In this document: one piece after another, positions 9,885 to 21,685 of the stretch
How positions within the stretch are numbered: position 1 is the stretch's first letter
Layout: each line of letters starts with the position of its first letter
NCBI GenBank assembly: GCA_006535965.1
Contig: QEAR01000030.1
Coordinates: 160,555-224,554 of the forward strand
Direction of reading: 5' to 3'
From: Spizellomyces sp. 'palustris'
Lineage: Eukaryota; Chytridiomycota; Chytridiomycetes; Spizellomycetales; Spizellomycetaceae
DNA length: 64,000 nucleotides
The notes under the pieces: generated by a model
Databases searched by the model: none
The model's input: only the letters and a program-made list of their open reading frames with translations
What the model was told of the DNA's origin: nothing
Position numbers and translations under genes: made by a program

Positions 9885-12800
9885 ATGGAGGTCGACGCGC
9901 AAGATGAGGGCAACGGCGCAGGGCTTATCAGACCTGACGAGGAAGAGGTATTTCAACATCTGTGCCGTCTGTAGCTTTTCACCATCTCAATTTTGCCGAT
10001 AGGTTGGAACGTTACCACCACCGGATCAGCTCTCAGAGCTTTACGACTCCCGACATACAGCGGACAGGTCGCAGTGGGAGCAAACATTAAAGAACGTCAT
10101 TCCCGCCATTGTCAGCATTCGGTTTATAAGCGTGCGGAATTTTGGTAAGTTTTCGTCTGACTTGATCCTTTAGTGCTTGTGTTATTGAAGGTCTCTCATC
10201 TGTCGATAGATACGGAATATCAGCGTGCATCTCAAGCGAGCGGATTCATTGTTGATAAGACGAGAGGGGTGCGGCCACTTCGTGGATACAGTACGAGGGG
10301 ACATTGGCATATACCTTTCTTATATTCCTATATGGCAGATTGTCTTGACCAACCGACATGTGGTACAACCGGGGCCTATCTTGGCCGAAGCGATTTTAAA
10401 TGAATCAAAGGAAGAAATTCAATTGACCCCGATATATCGTGATCCGGGTACGTGTGCTGTGTGGATCATGGTGCCTTTTTGTCTGGCTGAACCTGACAAT
10501 TCGTTCTTCCCGTCTACAGTGCATGACTTTGGGTAATGTTGCTCTTGTGGAAGGCGAAGCACACAGAATGACTAGCTGCTAACCGACTTCTTGTAGCTTC
10601 TTCCAGTTTGATGCTTCCACTGTAAAGTACATGAAGGTGTGTCTACGGCATATGGTCGCTTCTCTTCCAAAACTCAATGATTTGCTTTAGATCGTCGAGA
10701 TTCCGCTGGCACCGGAGCAAGCTCGCGTTGGCATTGATATTCGTGTGGTAATGCCGGGGCATGCGGTTGACTTCAATATTCTTTTAAGGATACTAATCCA
10801 ATTACTTGCTCGTACCGTTTAGGTCGGCAACGACTCTGGAGAGAGGCTAAGCATATTAAGCGGAACATTAGCGAGGTAGTTGTTTGCAAATATAGTCGTA
10901 TAGATTAATAGCATCTAAGCTATCCGTTGTGAACAGACTAGATCGAAAGGCACCGTACTACGGGGCGGGGAGATTTAATGGTTGGTTCCGCTCTTTGATC
11001 GCGTACCCAATTGCGTCGGTTATTGATTGTTATCCAACGGATTTGGACGCGTGCAGATTGGAACACCTGTGGGTTGGGTCCCATTTTGGTATGGCTTTTT
11101 ACGCATTGACTCACGCTAGTGCCTCCTTAGTTTATTACCAAGCCGCGTCTATGACGTCGGGAGGTGAGTGCGCGATTGTAACGAGGAGACTGCAAGTCAG
11201 TGTTTTGCCGATCAGATGAACGATTGCATTTTTAGGCAGCTCCGGATCACCAGTTATCAATGTTGAAGGAAATGCCATTGCACTGAATGCAGGTAATCAT
11301 CCGTGTAGTCCACATGCCTCATCTACCATGTCGACAAACAGCCCTTGTTGTAGGGGGAGCTACTCTGAGCGCATCAAGCTTCTTCTTACCACTGGATAGA
11401 GTAGTTCGGGTATTGAAATTGATTCAACAAGGTCAGCCAATTCCTAGAGGTAAGAGGTACAAAATGTTCTTCTGCAATTTGGCTGCATATGCTCATTGTG
11501 GCATCAGGGACGGTTCAGACAGTTTTCAAGTAAGCTCCTCTATTTTGATGGATGGGAACGTATGTATTCAGATGTAAAAGGATTTACTTCTCTCTTCTTT
11601 TTTTCTTAACTGGAAAGATTCACTCCGTACGATGAAGTCAAGCGACTGGGCCTTGATGCTCCCAAAGAAGCCACTGTGCGTGATATGTTCCCGGAGAGCA
11701 CTGGTATGCTGACAGTCAGGTATGTTTGCAGCTGGTGGTCATTGTTACCATGGAATTTGTTATGCTTAGCATACTGTCTTCCTAGTCAGGTCGTGCCAAA
11801 AGGGCCCGCGGATGGTCGACTAGAGGTCTGTGTGATATGCGTGGTCATGAGCTTGAAAATAACTAACTAAGCAGTGCGCGGTGCAGGCGGGCGATATTTT
11901 GCTGAAGGTCAATGGCCAGCCTCTGATTTCGTTTGTGCCTCTCGAGGAGATCTTGGACTCGAGTGTTGATCAAGAGATTCCTCTGCTTGTGCAAAGGTGG
12001 GCTGTTTCGTAATGTTGATGGGATATTCCCGGTTTGACGATTGTGGTGGTATCGTAGAGGGCTTGAGGTGAAGGACATTGTGCTACGCGTTCAAGACCTC
12101 CATAGCATTACACCGGATCGGTTTGTCGAAGTGGGTGGAGGGATCTTGAATAACCTATCATACCAAATAGCGCGAAGTTTTATGGTCCCCGTTGGAGGTG
12201 TATTCGTTGCTGGTAAGTCTAACACTCTCTTCTGCCCAGGGAGTACTCATTTATTTACTATCTTTAGGTGCTGGCTATATGTTGCATCTGGCTGGAATAC
12301 AGAGGAGATGCGTCATCACAGCGCTGAACAATGTCCCTACGCCTACAATCGACCAGTTTGTTGAGGTCATGAGCACGTTGAAGAATAATGAGCGAGTGCC
12401 GATCAGACACTATCACCTGAGCGATATCAATAAGGAGAAATTGGCATTGGTACAAGTAGACCGACGCTGGCATCCCTTTAATATGGCGACCCGGAACGAC
12501 AAAACCGGTGTATGGGACTATGCCCCCTTGCCACCCTGCATTGGTGAAGCGGTTTTTAACCCCCATACTGCGTCGCATATCAGATTGGATGAAAGTTTGG
12601 GACCAGCTCGCGCCGTAGTACCCGCACTGGTACATGTAGAATTTCATCTGCCTTTCCGAATTGATGGCGTAATCCATCAAGTTCACAATGGAATCGGTTT
12701 GGTCATCGATTCGACCAAAGGACTTGTTATTGTGGACAAACACGCCATACCGACCTCTGTGGGCGATATCTTATTAACATTTGCGAACTCAATTATCATC

Positions 12801-14294
12801 CCAGGACGACTGGTCTACCTTCACCAAGTGTACAACTATGCTATCGTTCAATACGGGGTAGAACTGCTGGGTCAAACCTTCGTTCAGGAAGCCACCATCT
12901 CAAGTAAGCCGCTCAATCAAGGCGACCCAGTGTTCCTGATCGCTCTCACAAAATCCTACCAACCGATTGTCCGCAAAACGGTTGTTACAAACGTACGCCA
13001 ATTCTACGTTAATGAACCCATTCCACCGGCTTATCGCGCCATGAACGTTGAGGGGATCGAACTGGAGAATCCTGTCTCACAGGGTGGTGTGCTGACTGAT
13101 TCGCAAGGCGCTGTGCAGGCGCTTTATGCAGCATATACGAAGCATGCTGCTAAAAGTCGAAATGAGTTCTATTTGGGATTGCCCATTGAGGTGGTGTTAC
13201 CGGTCATTGAGCAGTTGAGGCGCGGTGACAGACCGGTTTTGAAGGGGCTGGAGGTAGAATTGACGTATGCGCAAATTGCTCATGCGAGAATACTCGGCTT
13301 GAATGATGAATGGGTCAGTATTGTTCAATTGATCATGATGGAAGCCGAATAGCTTGGTTTTTGACACATGTATCATATCATATAGGTAAAACGCATCGAA
13401 GGATCACACCTTAGTCGGCGCAATGTGTTGGTCGTGCGCCGGTTGACATCGGGTACGGACGCGTCCAAACTGTTGAAAGAAGGCGATTTGATCCTTGCTG
13501 TGAACGGCCAACCTGCCACCAAGTTTATGGACATTATGGATCACGTCGGACGAGACAAACTGGAACTGGTAGGTGTTTTGAGGAACTATCTCTTCATGTT
13601 ATCTGGCATTAATGAACCTCCTAAAAGACCGTACTTCGCGAAGGAAACGAAGCGAATATTTCGGTTCCCTTGTCGCTTTTGGACGCTACCGGAACTGAGA
13701 GGATAGTCGGATGGTCGGGAGCAATCTTTCAGAGTAGGTGGTTGTACAAACGTAGGGCCTGGATGTGGTCTGTCCTCGCTGACTCGCTGTATCTAGTGCC
13801 ACATAAGGCTGTTTATCAGCAATTAAAGGATGTGCCGAATGGTAAGTTTTATGAGATCTGTGCTGTTCACATGTTTAGTATTCATTTTGGAGTGGATTTC
13901 AGGGGTTTTATGCTCGGTTGTATATGATGGGTCACCGTCTCAACTTTACAATTTGCATCCTCTCACGTGGGTAACGGAGGTAAAGATCTGCCTGGGAAAC
14001 TGCTCTCTCTTGCTCAACCTATGGATGTAATTTGTATGACATTTGTAGATCAATGGCCAAAGTATCGATTCTTTGGACGCCTTCCTGACAGCAGTCTCGA
14101 CAATACCGTCCGGGTCCTTTGCGCGCTTACGAACGGTCACATTCAACCGCTTTGTCAAGGTCATTACCATTCGGACCAACAGACATTACTTTGGAACATG
14201 GGAAATCAGGAGAAATGAGAACGTTACGATGAGGGTTAATGGAACTAGTAGAGAGGGAAATCAGTCTGAATGGTCTTTTACAAGCTTTAGTTAG
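9885..14294 (+). CDS. NMA111: Nma111-type HtrA serine protease (tandem protease/PDZ)
   Basis: This long, intron-rich gene encodes the fungal double-HtrA protein Nma111, usually near 1000 residues. It starts [14 protein letters not shown]. The first trypsin-like half has all three catalytic residues: His in [12 protein letters not shown], Asp in DPVHDFGFFQF and Ser in [16 protein letters not shown] segments follow ([23 protein letters not shown]; later [21 protein letters not shown]). The second, degenerate protease half lies in the long exon 12.26-13.35 kb ([11 protein letters not shown] in place of the Ser motif). The C-terminus runs through [15 protein letters not shown] to 14294. The catalytic Asp is on a 13-nt exon at 10520-10532. 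The family acts in the nucleus, in apoptosis and lipid homeostasis in yeast. Individual exon edges between 10.8 and 12.2 kb were not all checked. Confidence 0.88.
10520..10532 (+). other. NMA111: 13-nt microexon of NMA111 with the catalytic Asp
   Basis: The exon TGCATGACTTTGG lies between CTACAG and GTAATG. Joined to the exons on both sides it reads DPVHDFGFFQF, the conserved Asp loop of HtrA proteases. Skipping it would delete the Asp and shift the frame. Confidence 0.85.
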
Positions 14295-14380
14295 ATATCT
14301 TTAATCATCAGCATCAGCAATGTATCAATGATCGCTAATAGATAATGTTCACAAACAGACAAGATGATAGATATGTATGA

Positions 14381-15592
14381 TCATGTTAAGTAATTCCCAC
14401 CCATACCTCCTAACCCACTGACTCCCCCTACGCCACCCATACCCGGCATACCCATGTTATTCGCAGTCAATACCGCGCCATTCGGTGCAACCCCTTGTAC
14501 TCCAGCTAAATTTACAGGTACTCCCACGGGTGGCATGCCCTGCACGGGCATTGCAGGCATGCCTTGCATCATGGCAGGTGTCATCATCGGCGTAGGCATA
14601 CCAGCCGCCAAGAACTGAGGGGAGGCAACAGGCTGACCGTACTGAGCCTGCAAAAAGTCGTGGAAGTAAACGTGGTTCAAAGCGTCCTTTGCGCTTATTC
14701 TTCGAGTTGGCTCATATACCAGCATTTTGCTCAGTAAATCGTATCCCATCCAGTCCATGTTGGGTATTTTCGATGAGAGGACTTGTCCCTGATATATCGG
14801 CCAGTTTGGTTTGTACTCGGGTAGCTCTGACACTCGCGGCCAAACCTCATCCGTCGGCGTTCCGAGGAGTTTGAAGATTTTGTAAAGTTGATCTTCGTTC
14901 GTTTTACCTGGAAAGAGCGGTTTTCCCGAGTACATTTCGGCCATTATACAGCCTGCCGACCAGATGTCAATGGAAGTGGAATAGTTGCGGGATCCGAGGA
15001 GAACGTCGGGGGCGCGGTACCAGAGGGTTACGACTTCGTTCGAGAAGGTGTTGACGGGGATACCAAATGCACGAGCAAGACCAAAATCGCCCAGTTTAAG
15101 CTCGCCTTTGGAATTGATCAGCTATGTGTAGTTTGTTAATGATCCTGGTTGCTTTTTTGCCTGGGTGATGAAAAGTATACATACCAGATTCTGTGGTTTC
15201 AAATCTCTATGCAGTACGCGGTTATCATGACAAAAGGCTATCCCCTTTAACAACTGATACATGAACCATTTGGCCATATGCGGTTGAATCATTCCACCCG
15301 TTCCCAATGAATCCATATACTTTTTCAAATCCTGGTCCATGTATTCAAACACCAGCGTCAGTGTCTTTTCAGTGTGAATGACATCGTGGAGACGGACGAT
15401 ATTTGGATGTCGCAGTTCTTTCATTAAGGATATTTCCCGGATAGCTGTGGATGGTGCACCTTCTTCATTATCGAGATGAATTTCTTTCAGAGCAACGATG
15501 GAACCGTCGTTGCGGTTTTTGCCCTTGTAGACAGTAGCGTAAGTTCCTTCTCCCAGCTTTTCCAAACGAATGTAGCGCTCCATTGAGGACAT
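14381..15592 (-). CDS. PHO85: Pho85-type cyclin-dependent kinase
   Basis: Exons 15592-15185 and 15121-14381 join in frame to 382 residues. Kinase motifs in order: [18 protein letters not shown] (Lys), the cyclin-contact helix [28 protein letters not shown] and a P+1 region with [13 protein letters not shown]. The helix [14 protein letters not shown] with [25 protein letters not shown] fits Pho85/CDK5 better than Cdc28 or Kin28. The protein starts [12 protein letters not shown]. After the kinase core (about residue 295) is a tail of some 85 residues rich in Met, Gly, Pro and Val, with [11 protein letters not shown]-like repeats, not present in yeast Pho85. Pho85 kinases pair with several cyclins to control phosphate, glycogen and stress responses; that is family knowledge. 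Confidence 0.92.
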
Positions 15593-16298
15593 GGTTGATG
15601 TGATAAGGCGCAAGCTGTTGAAAATGTGGGGAAGAAGAGGTAATTGTGTCACTGAAAAGGCTAGTGTTGTGTTGTTGTGACCTTGCCCGTTTCGCTGCAA
15701 GTCGCCAAATGTGCCTGCAAAAGATTGCTAAAAGCGCTGACAGAACTCAGAGTATCTGCTCGGACGGTGATGCTAGATGCTTGACCAATGTCGGGCTTTA
15801 ACCAATGTCGAAACAACAATGGGGGGAAAATGACCACTTGCTATCGCAGTCCAAAAGACGCTCGTCGGACGCGGAGGGCTGGGGCGTGATGTGGCGGCAC
15901 AGTCACGTTGATCGAATCCTTTGGCCAGGGCGAAATCAGCACACCACTCGACTTTATCCACCATGTCAAGGAAGCGATCGATCAACACTTGTCAACTTGG
16001 AACGCCAATCTACGATTGAAGGAAAGCCGTCCCACCCAACGGAAGCCGACGACCACCGCCAAAGCTGCGTTGTTTGAGCAGTTGAACATGTCAAATGGGT
16101 TCGGCGGTGGATCGATCGCAGAAATCTGACGAGAAATATGCTTACGTACACCAGAGTCACGAGATTACACAACCTCCGACGGCCAACGCGTTTCAGATGC
16201 AAGTCGTTTTTGCAACTGGGAAGAAAATAAAAGAAGGACATCAGCCTGCATTCCCCCAGCGATCCGTTTTGCATTGTCATTTCACGAGTGATAGCAGA
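15593..16298. other. Divergent spacer PHO85/MscL with an unexplained open frame
   Basis: Between the two starts is a plus-strand frame open from about 15890 to 16129 that reads VTLIESFGQGEISTPLDFIH, then HVKEAIDQHLSTWN, and ends GGGSIAEI at a TGA. It has a protein-like composition, but an in-frame TGA lies just upstream and no clear start or splice partner is seen. It could be the last exon of a small gene or a shared 5' region. I cannot name it. Confidence 0.3.
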
Positions 16299-17205
16299 AT
16301 GTCAGGAAGACAGCAAGACATGGATATCGAGGCCTACCCAATGGGCTCTCCCAAAGCTGAAAAGAAGGGCATGAACAAGTTTGCGGGCCAAGTGGGAAGC
16401 GGTGCCATGAAGGGCGTCAAAGCTGTCGGCGGTGTCCTGGACAACTTTAAGGAATTCTTGAACCGGGGTAACGTTGTCGACCTTGCGGTCGGTATCGTTA
16501 TGGGAGCCGCTTTCACGGCGATCGTTACATCGCTTGTCCAAGACATTTTCACCCCCTTCATTTCGTTGGCAACGTCGGCCAACTTGGCCAACAACTTTTT
16601 GATCCTACGTTGTCCCAAAGCTGTCAACGCAACCCAGCCTTTCTTTCCGGACTATCCTCCCCGCAACTTTTGTCAGGACTTTTGGAAGACGACCGCTGAA
16701 GCTCAAAAAGCGGGCGCAGTAACATGGTAAGCACATTACTTTACCTGCGCTATTCCTGAAATCCTTTGTTAACCCTGCTGCTCCCTTTAGGAACTGGTAA
16801 GCAGCACTGATCCTTTTCGGTTCTGATCGCGATCGTACCCTTACCGATCGGAAATTTTAGGGGTAACTTTGTTCAGAGCGTAATCAACTTTTTGATCATC
16901 TCGATCATCATCTTCTTCATTGTCAAAAGTAAGCAGCGTCACGCACAATCTATACAGGCATTATATGTCAATATAAGGACATCTATGACTAACTCTCATG
17001 TTGCAATTCAGTGTATGCTGCTGCGTTCCGTCGGAAGAAAGCCGATGTGAAGACCAAGGAGTGCCCATTCTGCTGCAAAGACGTTCCCCTCAAAGCTACG
17101 CGTTGCCCCATGTGTACATCCGACATTGATCCCCCTTCGGAAACTTCTCAACCTGAACCCGCTCTTCTCATCGTCAACAAGAACGGAGCAAAGAAATGGC
17201 ATTGA
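16299..17205 (+). CDS. mscL: Fungal MscL-type large-conductance mechanosensitive channel with zinc-ribbon tail
   Basis: Exons 16299-16726, 16791-16796, 16861-16928 and 17012-17205 join in frame to 231 residues. The core is bacterial MscL: an amphipathic start ([16 protein letters not shown]), TM1 ([20 protein letters not shown]), a loop longer than in bacteria with four Cys or aromatic residues, and TM2 ([18 protein letters not shown]). After TM2 comes a cytoplasmic tail with [18 protein letters not shown], two CxxC pairs that look like a zinc ribbon, typical of the fungal and some bacterial MscL relatives. MscL opens under membrane tension to release osmolytes. The second exon is only 6 nt and can be skipped without changing the frame. 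Confidence 0.9.
16791..16796 (+). other. mscL: 6-nt microexon of MscL
   Basis: GAACTG lies between CCCTTTAG and GTAAGC, with introns of 64 nt on both sides. With it the protein reads TWNWGNF; without it TWGNF. Both are in frame. Confidence 0.7.
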
Positions 17206-17575
17206 TTTTTTACGCCGATCTGTATAAATTTAGATTGCTTTTTGGCTGTGTATTTTTCTTTTTGGGACGTATGTTTTGTATTTAGCTGAAATTTCTTCGG
17301 TTAGATAATTTCTAGTTACATGTTTTAGAAAGTGGAATGTATAAATGGATGATATTGTACATGTAGATTTACAATTACAAACCAAAGTATCTATGCTATA
17401 TATGTGCCATTTTACTTTTGGTGATGCAAAGCAGTGGAAATCCAGTTGATCAGATCAGCCGACAACCATCCCAGATATGCATCATGCACCTGCATATCTA
17501 AGAGCACACACTAGCCGTCATCAGCTTTTCGAAAGCGACTACGCATGCCACAAGAATAGTGAAGCTTAGATGCGG
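17206..17575. other. Convergent spacer
   Basis: AT-rich 3' region shared by MscL (+) and the thioesterase-like gene (-). TGTATAAATTTAG near 17220 belongs to the MscL 3' UTR. No gene is seen. Confidence 0.45.
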
Positions 17576-18732
17576 CTACTCAGGCTGCATCTTCACCTCA
17601 TATACATCCGACATCGCCTCCAATGCTAAACTCCGCAACGACAGATTCGCCCCAAAGAACCCCATAATTGCCCTCATCTCCACCTGCGGAGCAAAAGTAT
17701 CAAGCTCGCATCCGTTGAAAAAATTCAGAAATAACCTTTTCCATACCGCAGAATTTGGCATCGTATGCCCCTTTCCGGGGATCTCATGGACCTCGAGCTT
17801 GCCGTCTTGTGGTATCACTCTCTTGAGGAAAGTCATCTTAACGTCCAATATTACTGCCTTATACAAACACCAGCAGATTAACTGATAGCACTGACCCTCT
17901 TTTTCCACTCATTATGGCCAATAACCTCATCGTTCAGTCCTTGCGTTATCAGCATTTTCACACTCTTGTTCACCTCTGGTAGCTTCCCACTGTACAAGGC
18001 TTCACTTGGCCATCCACTTACACTCACGGCACCGCCCAGCCTCACGGTCCCGAAAAGGACTAGATCAATCGCACAAACTCCTCCTTGAGAAAACCCAAAC
18101 AAAAAGATGTTTTCTGCTGGCCATCGGTCAGGGGCTTCTGGACTGACCAAGATGGCTTTGTTGAGAAGGTTAACGAGGAGATTGCGAGTTGTTTTGACGG
18201 CCTCTTGCACGACAGCAGAAGAGTGGGGTCGCTCTGTCCACGATATTCAGTGGTCAGTTGTCTACCCGTATATTCGTATTCAAGAACTGAACCGCACCAT
18301 TTCCCTCGGCATCAAATGCGGGAGCCCATCCAGTCCCTTCATGATACGGTATCGGACAAGGCCCTTTTATGGCCAATAGAGACGTTTGGGGTAGCCGAAT
18401 CTTTTTTCCAAAGTTGATAAAGTTCTCTGCATTCCCAGCATAGTGGTCACTGGTTGAATTCTGCATATAGTCATTTCGCTAGGAGCCGGTACCTGGTGTA
18501 TCTCCTAACACAACTGTGTAAGCAATGGTGGGAAAGGTCATTGAAAATTGTAGGACATACCAAGTCCGTGGAAGAGAATGAGAAGGTTTTGGTCGACCCC
18601 GTCATGGCTTGGGCTGTAAACGAACTATTACGACACAGATCAGTGAGGGTAGAGGGATAGAACCGTGTGTTTCTTACGTGCAAGTCTGGAAAGTGTGCTG
18701 GATTCGGAGGAGGTTTTCGTCCAGAAGACTTG
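17576..18732 (-). CDS. Acyl-protein-thioesterase/carboxylesterase-like serine hydrolase (5' end unresolved)
   Basis: Several short exons on the minus strand assemble to a phospholipase/carboxylesterase-family protein. In order: SLLDENLLRIQHTF; DQNLLILFHGLG plus DTPENFINFGKKI, the oxyanion segment; LPQTSLLAIKGP; FLFGFSQGG with the nucleophile Ser; LITQGLNDEVIG with the acid; and EIPGKGHTMP with the His. It ends SDVYEVKMQPE at 17576. The DTP of the oxyanion loop comes from a 12-nt exon at 18493-18504. The family removes acyl groups from proteins or lysolipids. The frame is closed just upstream of 18732 with an AG at the border, so one more 5' exon with the ATG is missing from this call. The exon border near 18245 was not settled. 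Confidence 0.8.
18493..18504 (-). other. 12-nt microexon in the thioesterase-like gene
   Basis: The minus-strand exon GAGATACACCAG is bounded by introns 18505-18560 (56 nt) and 18427-18492 (66 nt), both GT-AG. It supplies the end of HGLG and the residues DTP of the conserved HGLGDTPENF loop. Confidence 0.85.
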
Positions 18733-19140
18733 CTGATTTCACAAGTTTGCAATTGCCTCATCGTTTGTAGAATATGCCAGGGACTCTGGATTTGATCGAC
18801 TTCTGATAAGCAACGTCCGGTGGTTTAAAATGACCACACACTTTGCCTGCGTAATAGCACGAATGAAATCGGTTGGACTGTCTCGGCGACAGCGCGCGCT
18901 CAAGTCGATGTTCCCTGTAATTGCGGGCTTGACTGTTTGCAGAATCTCTCAACAGGGCATGCCCAAAATTGAAGTACCAACAAGGTTTCATGCAGCATTT
19001 ATCGATAACTTTTCATGTTTACACCAAACTTTATGTCAAAAAACAAATCATTCACAAGGATCCAGAATCTAGGGACTTTCTACTACAAGCCGCCTGTAAA
19101 CAATAGCGCACTGCCTGTCCACAAAACATAAATACACTCT
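18733..19140. other. Spacer between two minus-strand genes
   Basis: About 400 bp holding the promoter and any first exon of the thioesterase-like gene and the 3' end of the acyl-CoA synthetase. Nothing else was recognised. Confidence 0.4.
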
Positions 19141-21685
19141 TCAAAGTTTTGCCTTGGGTGCCTCTGCCGGGGCTTCTTTGGCCGCTGCTACTTCCTCGTA
19201 CAATGCGTCAATGATTGGCCTGTACTTATCCTACAACCAACGAACAGACGTCAGCTACATTCACCAATTCTTGACAGTGCTGGATATACATACCGCGGCT
19301 TCATTTCGCTTCAACTTGAACGTCGGTGTCATCATGTTGTTGTCCACACTCCATACTTCGGGTTCCAGATGAATTGCCTTGACATATTCGAAACCGCGAA
19401 GTTTATCCCCTTTCCCGAAACTGTCGAGATCTGCTTGAACGGCTTTACGGAATTTGGGGTTTTTGCAGAGTTCCACCATGTGGGGTTGGGGAGATTGTGC
19501 TGGGTTAAGTGGTACGCCGGCAGGGGTGCTGGCGGGGAGGAGACCATGGTCTTTGGCCCATTGAGTGCTGTACTCGGGGTCGGGGACCACCACACCGACG
19601 AGTTCGCTCTGCAAACTGTCACCGTGGACGTACATCTGAGCAACAAAGTTGCTCTTAATGTATGTGTTTTCAATCTATTTGAACCTGTGTAAGTACGGTC
19701 GTCATAATCAAATGTTGGCGTCAAGTGCTTCTCACCTTCTCCGGGGCAATGTACTCTCCTTGCGCCAATTTGAAAATGTTCTTCTTACGGTCGATAATGT
19801 AGATTCTTCCCTTTTCGTCAATGGAACCAATATCACCAGTCTTGAGCCAGCCGTCTTCGGTGATCGTCTCCGCAGTCTTCTCAGGGTCCTTGTGGTAGCC
19901 TTTGAAGACGTTGTGTCCACGGAGCCAGATTTCTCCCTTGTTGTCTTTTGCATTGTAGTTCATCTCCGGGACAGAAACAAGCTTAACTTCTTGGCTGGAT
20001 AAATCGAGAGATACATTATGAGCACCATCCCATACACCCCGCGTAGATGAAGATATAACACTTACCAAGCAATTGTCGGGCCTACGTGACCTACAGTGTA
20101 GTCCCCAGGCCAGGTAACACCACAACCAGCAGTGGACTCGGTCTGACCGTAGCCTTCCGAGATTTGGAATCCAAAAGCGGCCCTCAAGAAAGCCATAACA
20201 TCCTTGCTGAGGGGAGCAGATCCAGACAAGATGAAGCGCATTCTTCCACCCATTACTGCCTTCACCTTATTGAAAACCAGGCGGTCCCAAAGAGGGTGCG
20301 ATAGCGTGCCCTGTTTCAAACCCTCAAGCTTGGAGTTGAGTGCCATGCGGAAAAGGCCTGCCTTAACCGCGGAGCCAGACTCTAAGGCTCCCTGGTTGAT
20401 TTTATCGTAGATACGGTTGAGAAGACGAGGAACCGAGGGGAAGGTAGTGGGCTTCAACGTTGTGAAATCGTCCATCAACAGTGTAACTAATCAAATCTTC
20501 AAGTAAGAACCAATACCTGACAACGATGCAAAACAAGACTACATACCATCACCACGGAAGAAGCCAATGGCGGCTCCCTTGACAATAACCGAGTTGATGA
20601 CCACCTTTTCAAACACGTGCGCCAGCGGGAGGTAACTACAATGGATATCATCCTTCCACATAGGAATCGTCATTTCGGTAGCGCGCTGGACGGCAACTGC
20701 ATTGGTGTGTGTCAACAGTGCACCCTTGGGGTTTCCGGTGGTTCCCGACGTGTAGCAAATGCACCAAACGTCATCTGGAACGGGCAATCGCAAAGGAACA
20801 GGATTCTGTTTACCCAACTCTTCCACCTCATTGAACTCGAACAAGGCAATTTCCTTTTCCGTGGCCCACTGCTTGAGGACGCTGTACGCAGATGGCCCGC
20901 TCGTGGGAGCAGGTGTCACAGACTCCATTACAACGATCGCCTTGAGGGTCGGGATCTGCTCCGACAGCTTCAACAAGATAGGCACCTTGTCGATACTGGT
21001 CACGACGATCGGGACATCAGCGTGATTCAGAATGAACTCTGTGGTCTCGGGACCGAGCGTATCGTAGAGAGCAACGGTAGAAATTGCGTACGCATCCGCT
21101 GCCCAACTTGTGATGAGCCACTCTGGCCGGTTGATCTGATTCCCAAAGCTCAGTTTCTGGTTGTAATGCATCAATTGACTTTGCAGGTACTTACAGAGTA
21201 GATACCAATGTTGTACTTGTCCTCAGCGTCACCACCAACGACATCGGTGTAGATCTGTTGCAAACCGGCACCAAGGTTGAGGCGCCGCTCACCAACCTTT
21301 TTGTAGGTTTCCCACGTATAGCCGCTCCATTGCAATGCTCCAGTCTTGTCCCGCCCAATCACTCGACGATGTCCAAGCAGAGGACCGTTTGGGTTGGTCT
21401 TGATACCCTGCTCAAGAAGATCGTAGGCGGTTTTAATACCGGGGTAATCTTTGACCAGTTCTCCGGGCGCCAAGGCGGACCGGAAAATTCCTATGGGACG
21501 ATACTTGTGTATTAGAACACACTGATGCACGCAAATGTGCTGTCAACGTGTAGTAACACACCAGTCTCTGTATCGTCCTTTCGAGTTCCAGGTAGCTCCA
21601 CAGCCTGCTGCTTGAACTTCATCAGCGCCTCTGGGTCATAGTATGGAACGTTAAGGTTCCCAGGTTTATTTGCAAATGCGTGCAT
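19141..21685 (-). CDS. FAA1: Long-chain fatty-acid--CoA ligase (FAA family)
   Basis: A multi-exon minus-strand gene starting MHAFANKPGNL at 21685 and ending EAPAEAPKAKL at 19141. AMP-binding motifs in order: the P-loop ICYTSGTTGNPKG; YLPLAHVFEKVV; FILSGSAPLSKDV; GYGQTES; and the fatty-acyl signature DGWLKTGDIGSIDEKGRIYI followed by DRKKNIFKLAQGEYIAPE. This is the Faa1/Faa4-type long-chain enzyme, which activates fatty acids to acyl-CoA with ATP. Introns are seen near 21.5-21.6, 21.18, 20.5, 20.06, 19.7 and 19.25 kb. No signal peptide is seen; the C-terminus PKAKL is close to, but not, a standard peroxisomal SKL signal. Divergent to the Lon gene, with which it may share a role in peroxisomal fatty-acid use; that is inference. 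The specific paralogue (FAA1 or FAA4) cannot be told. Confidence 0.92.
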
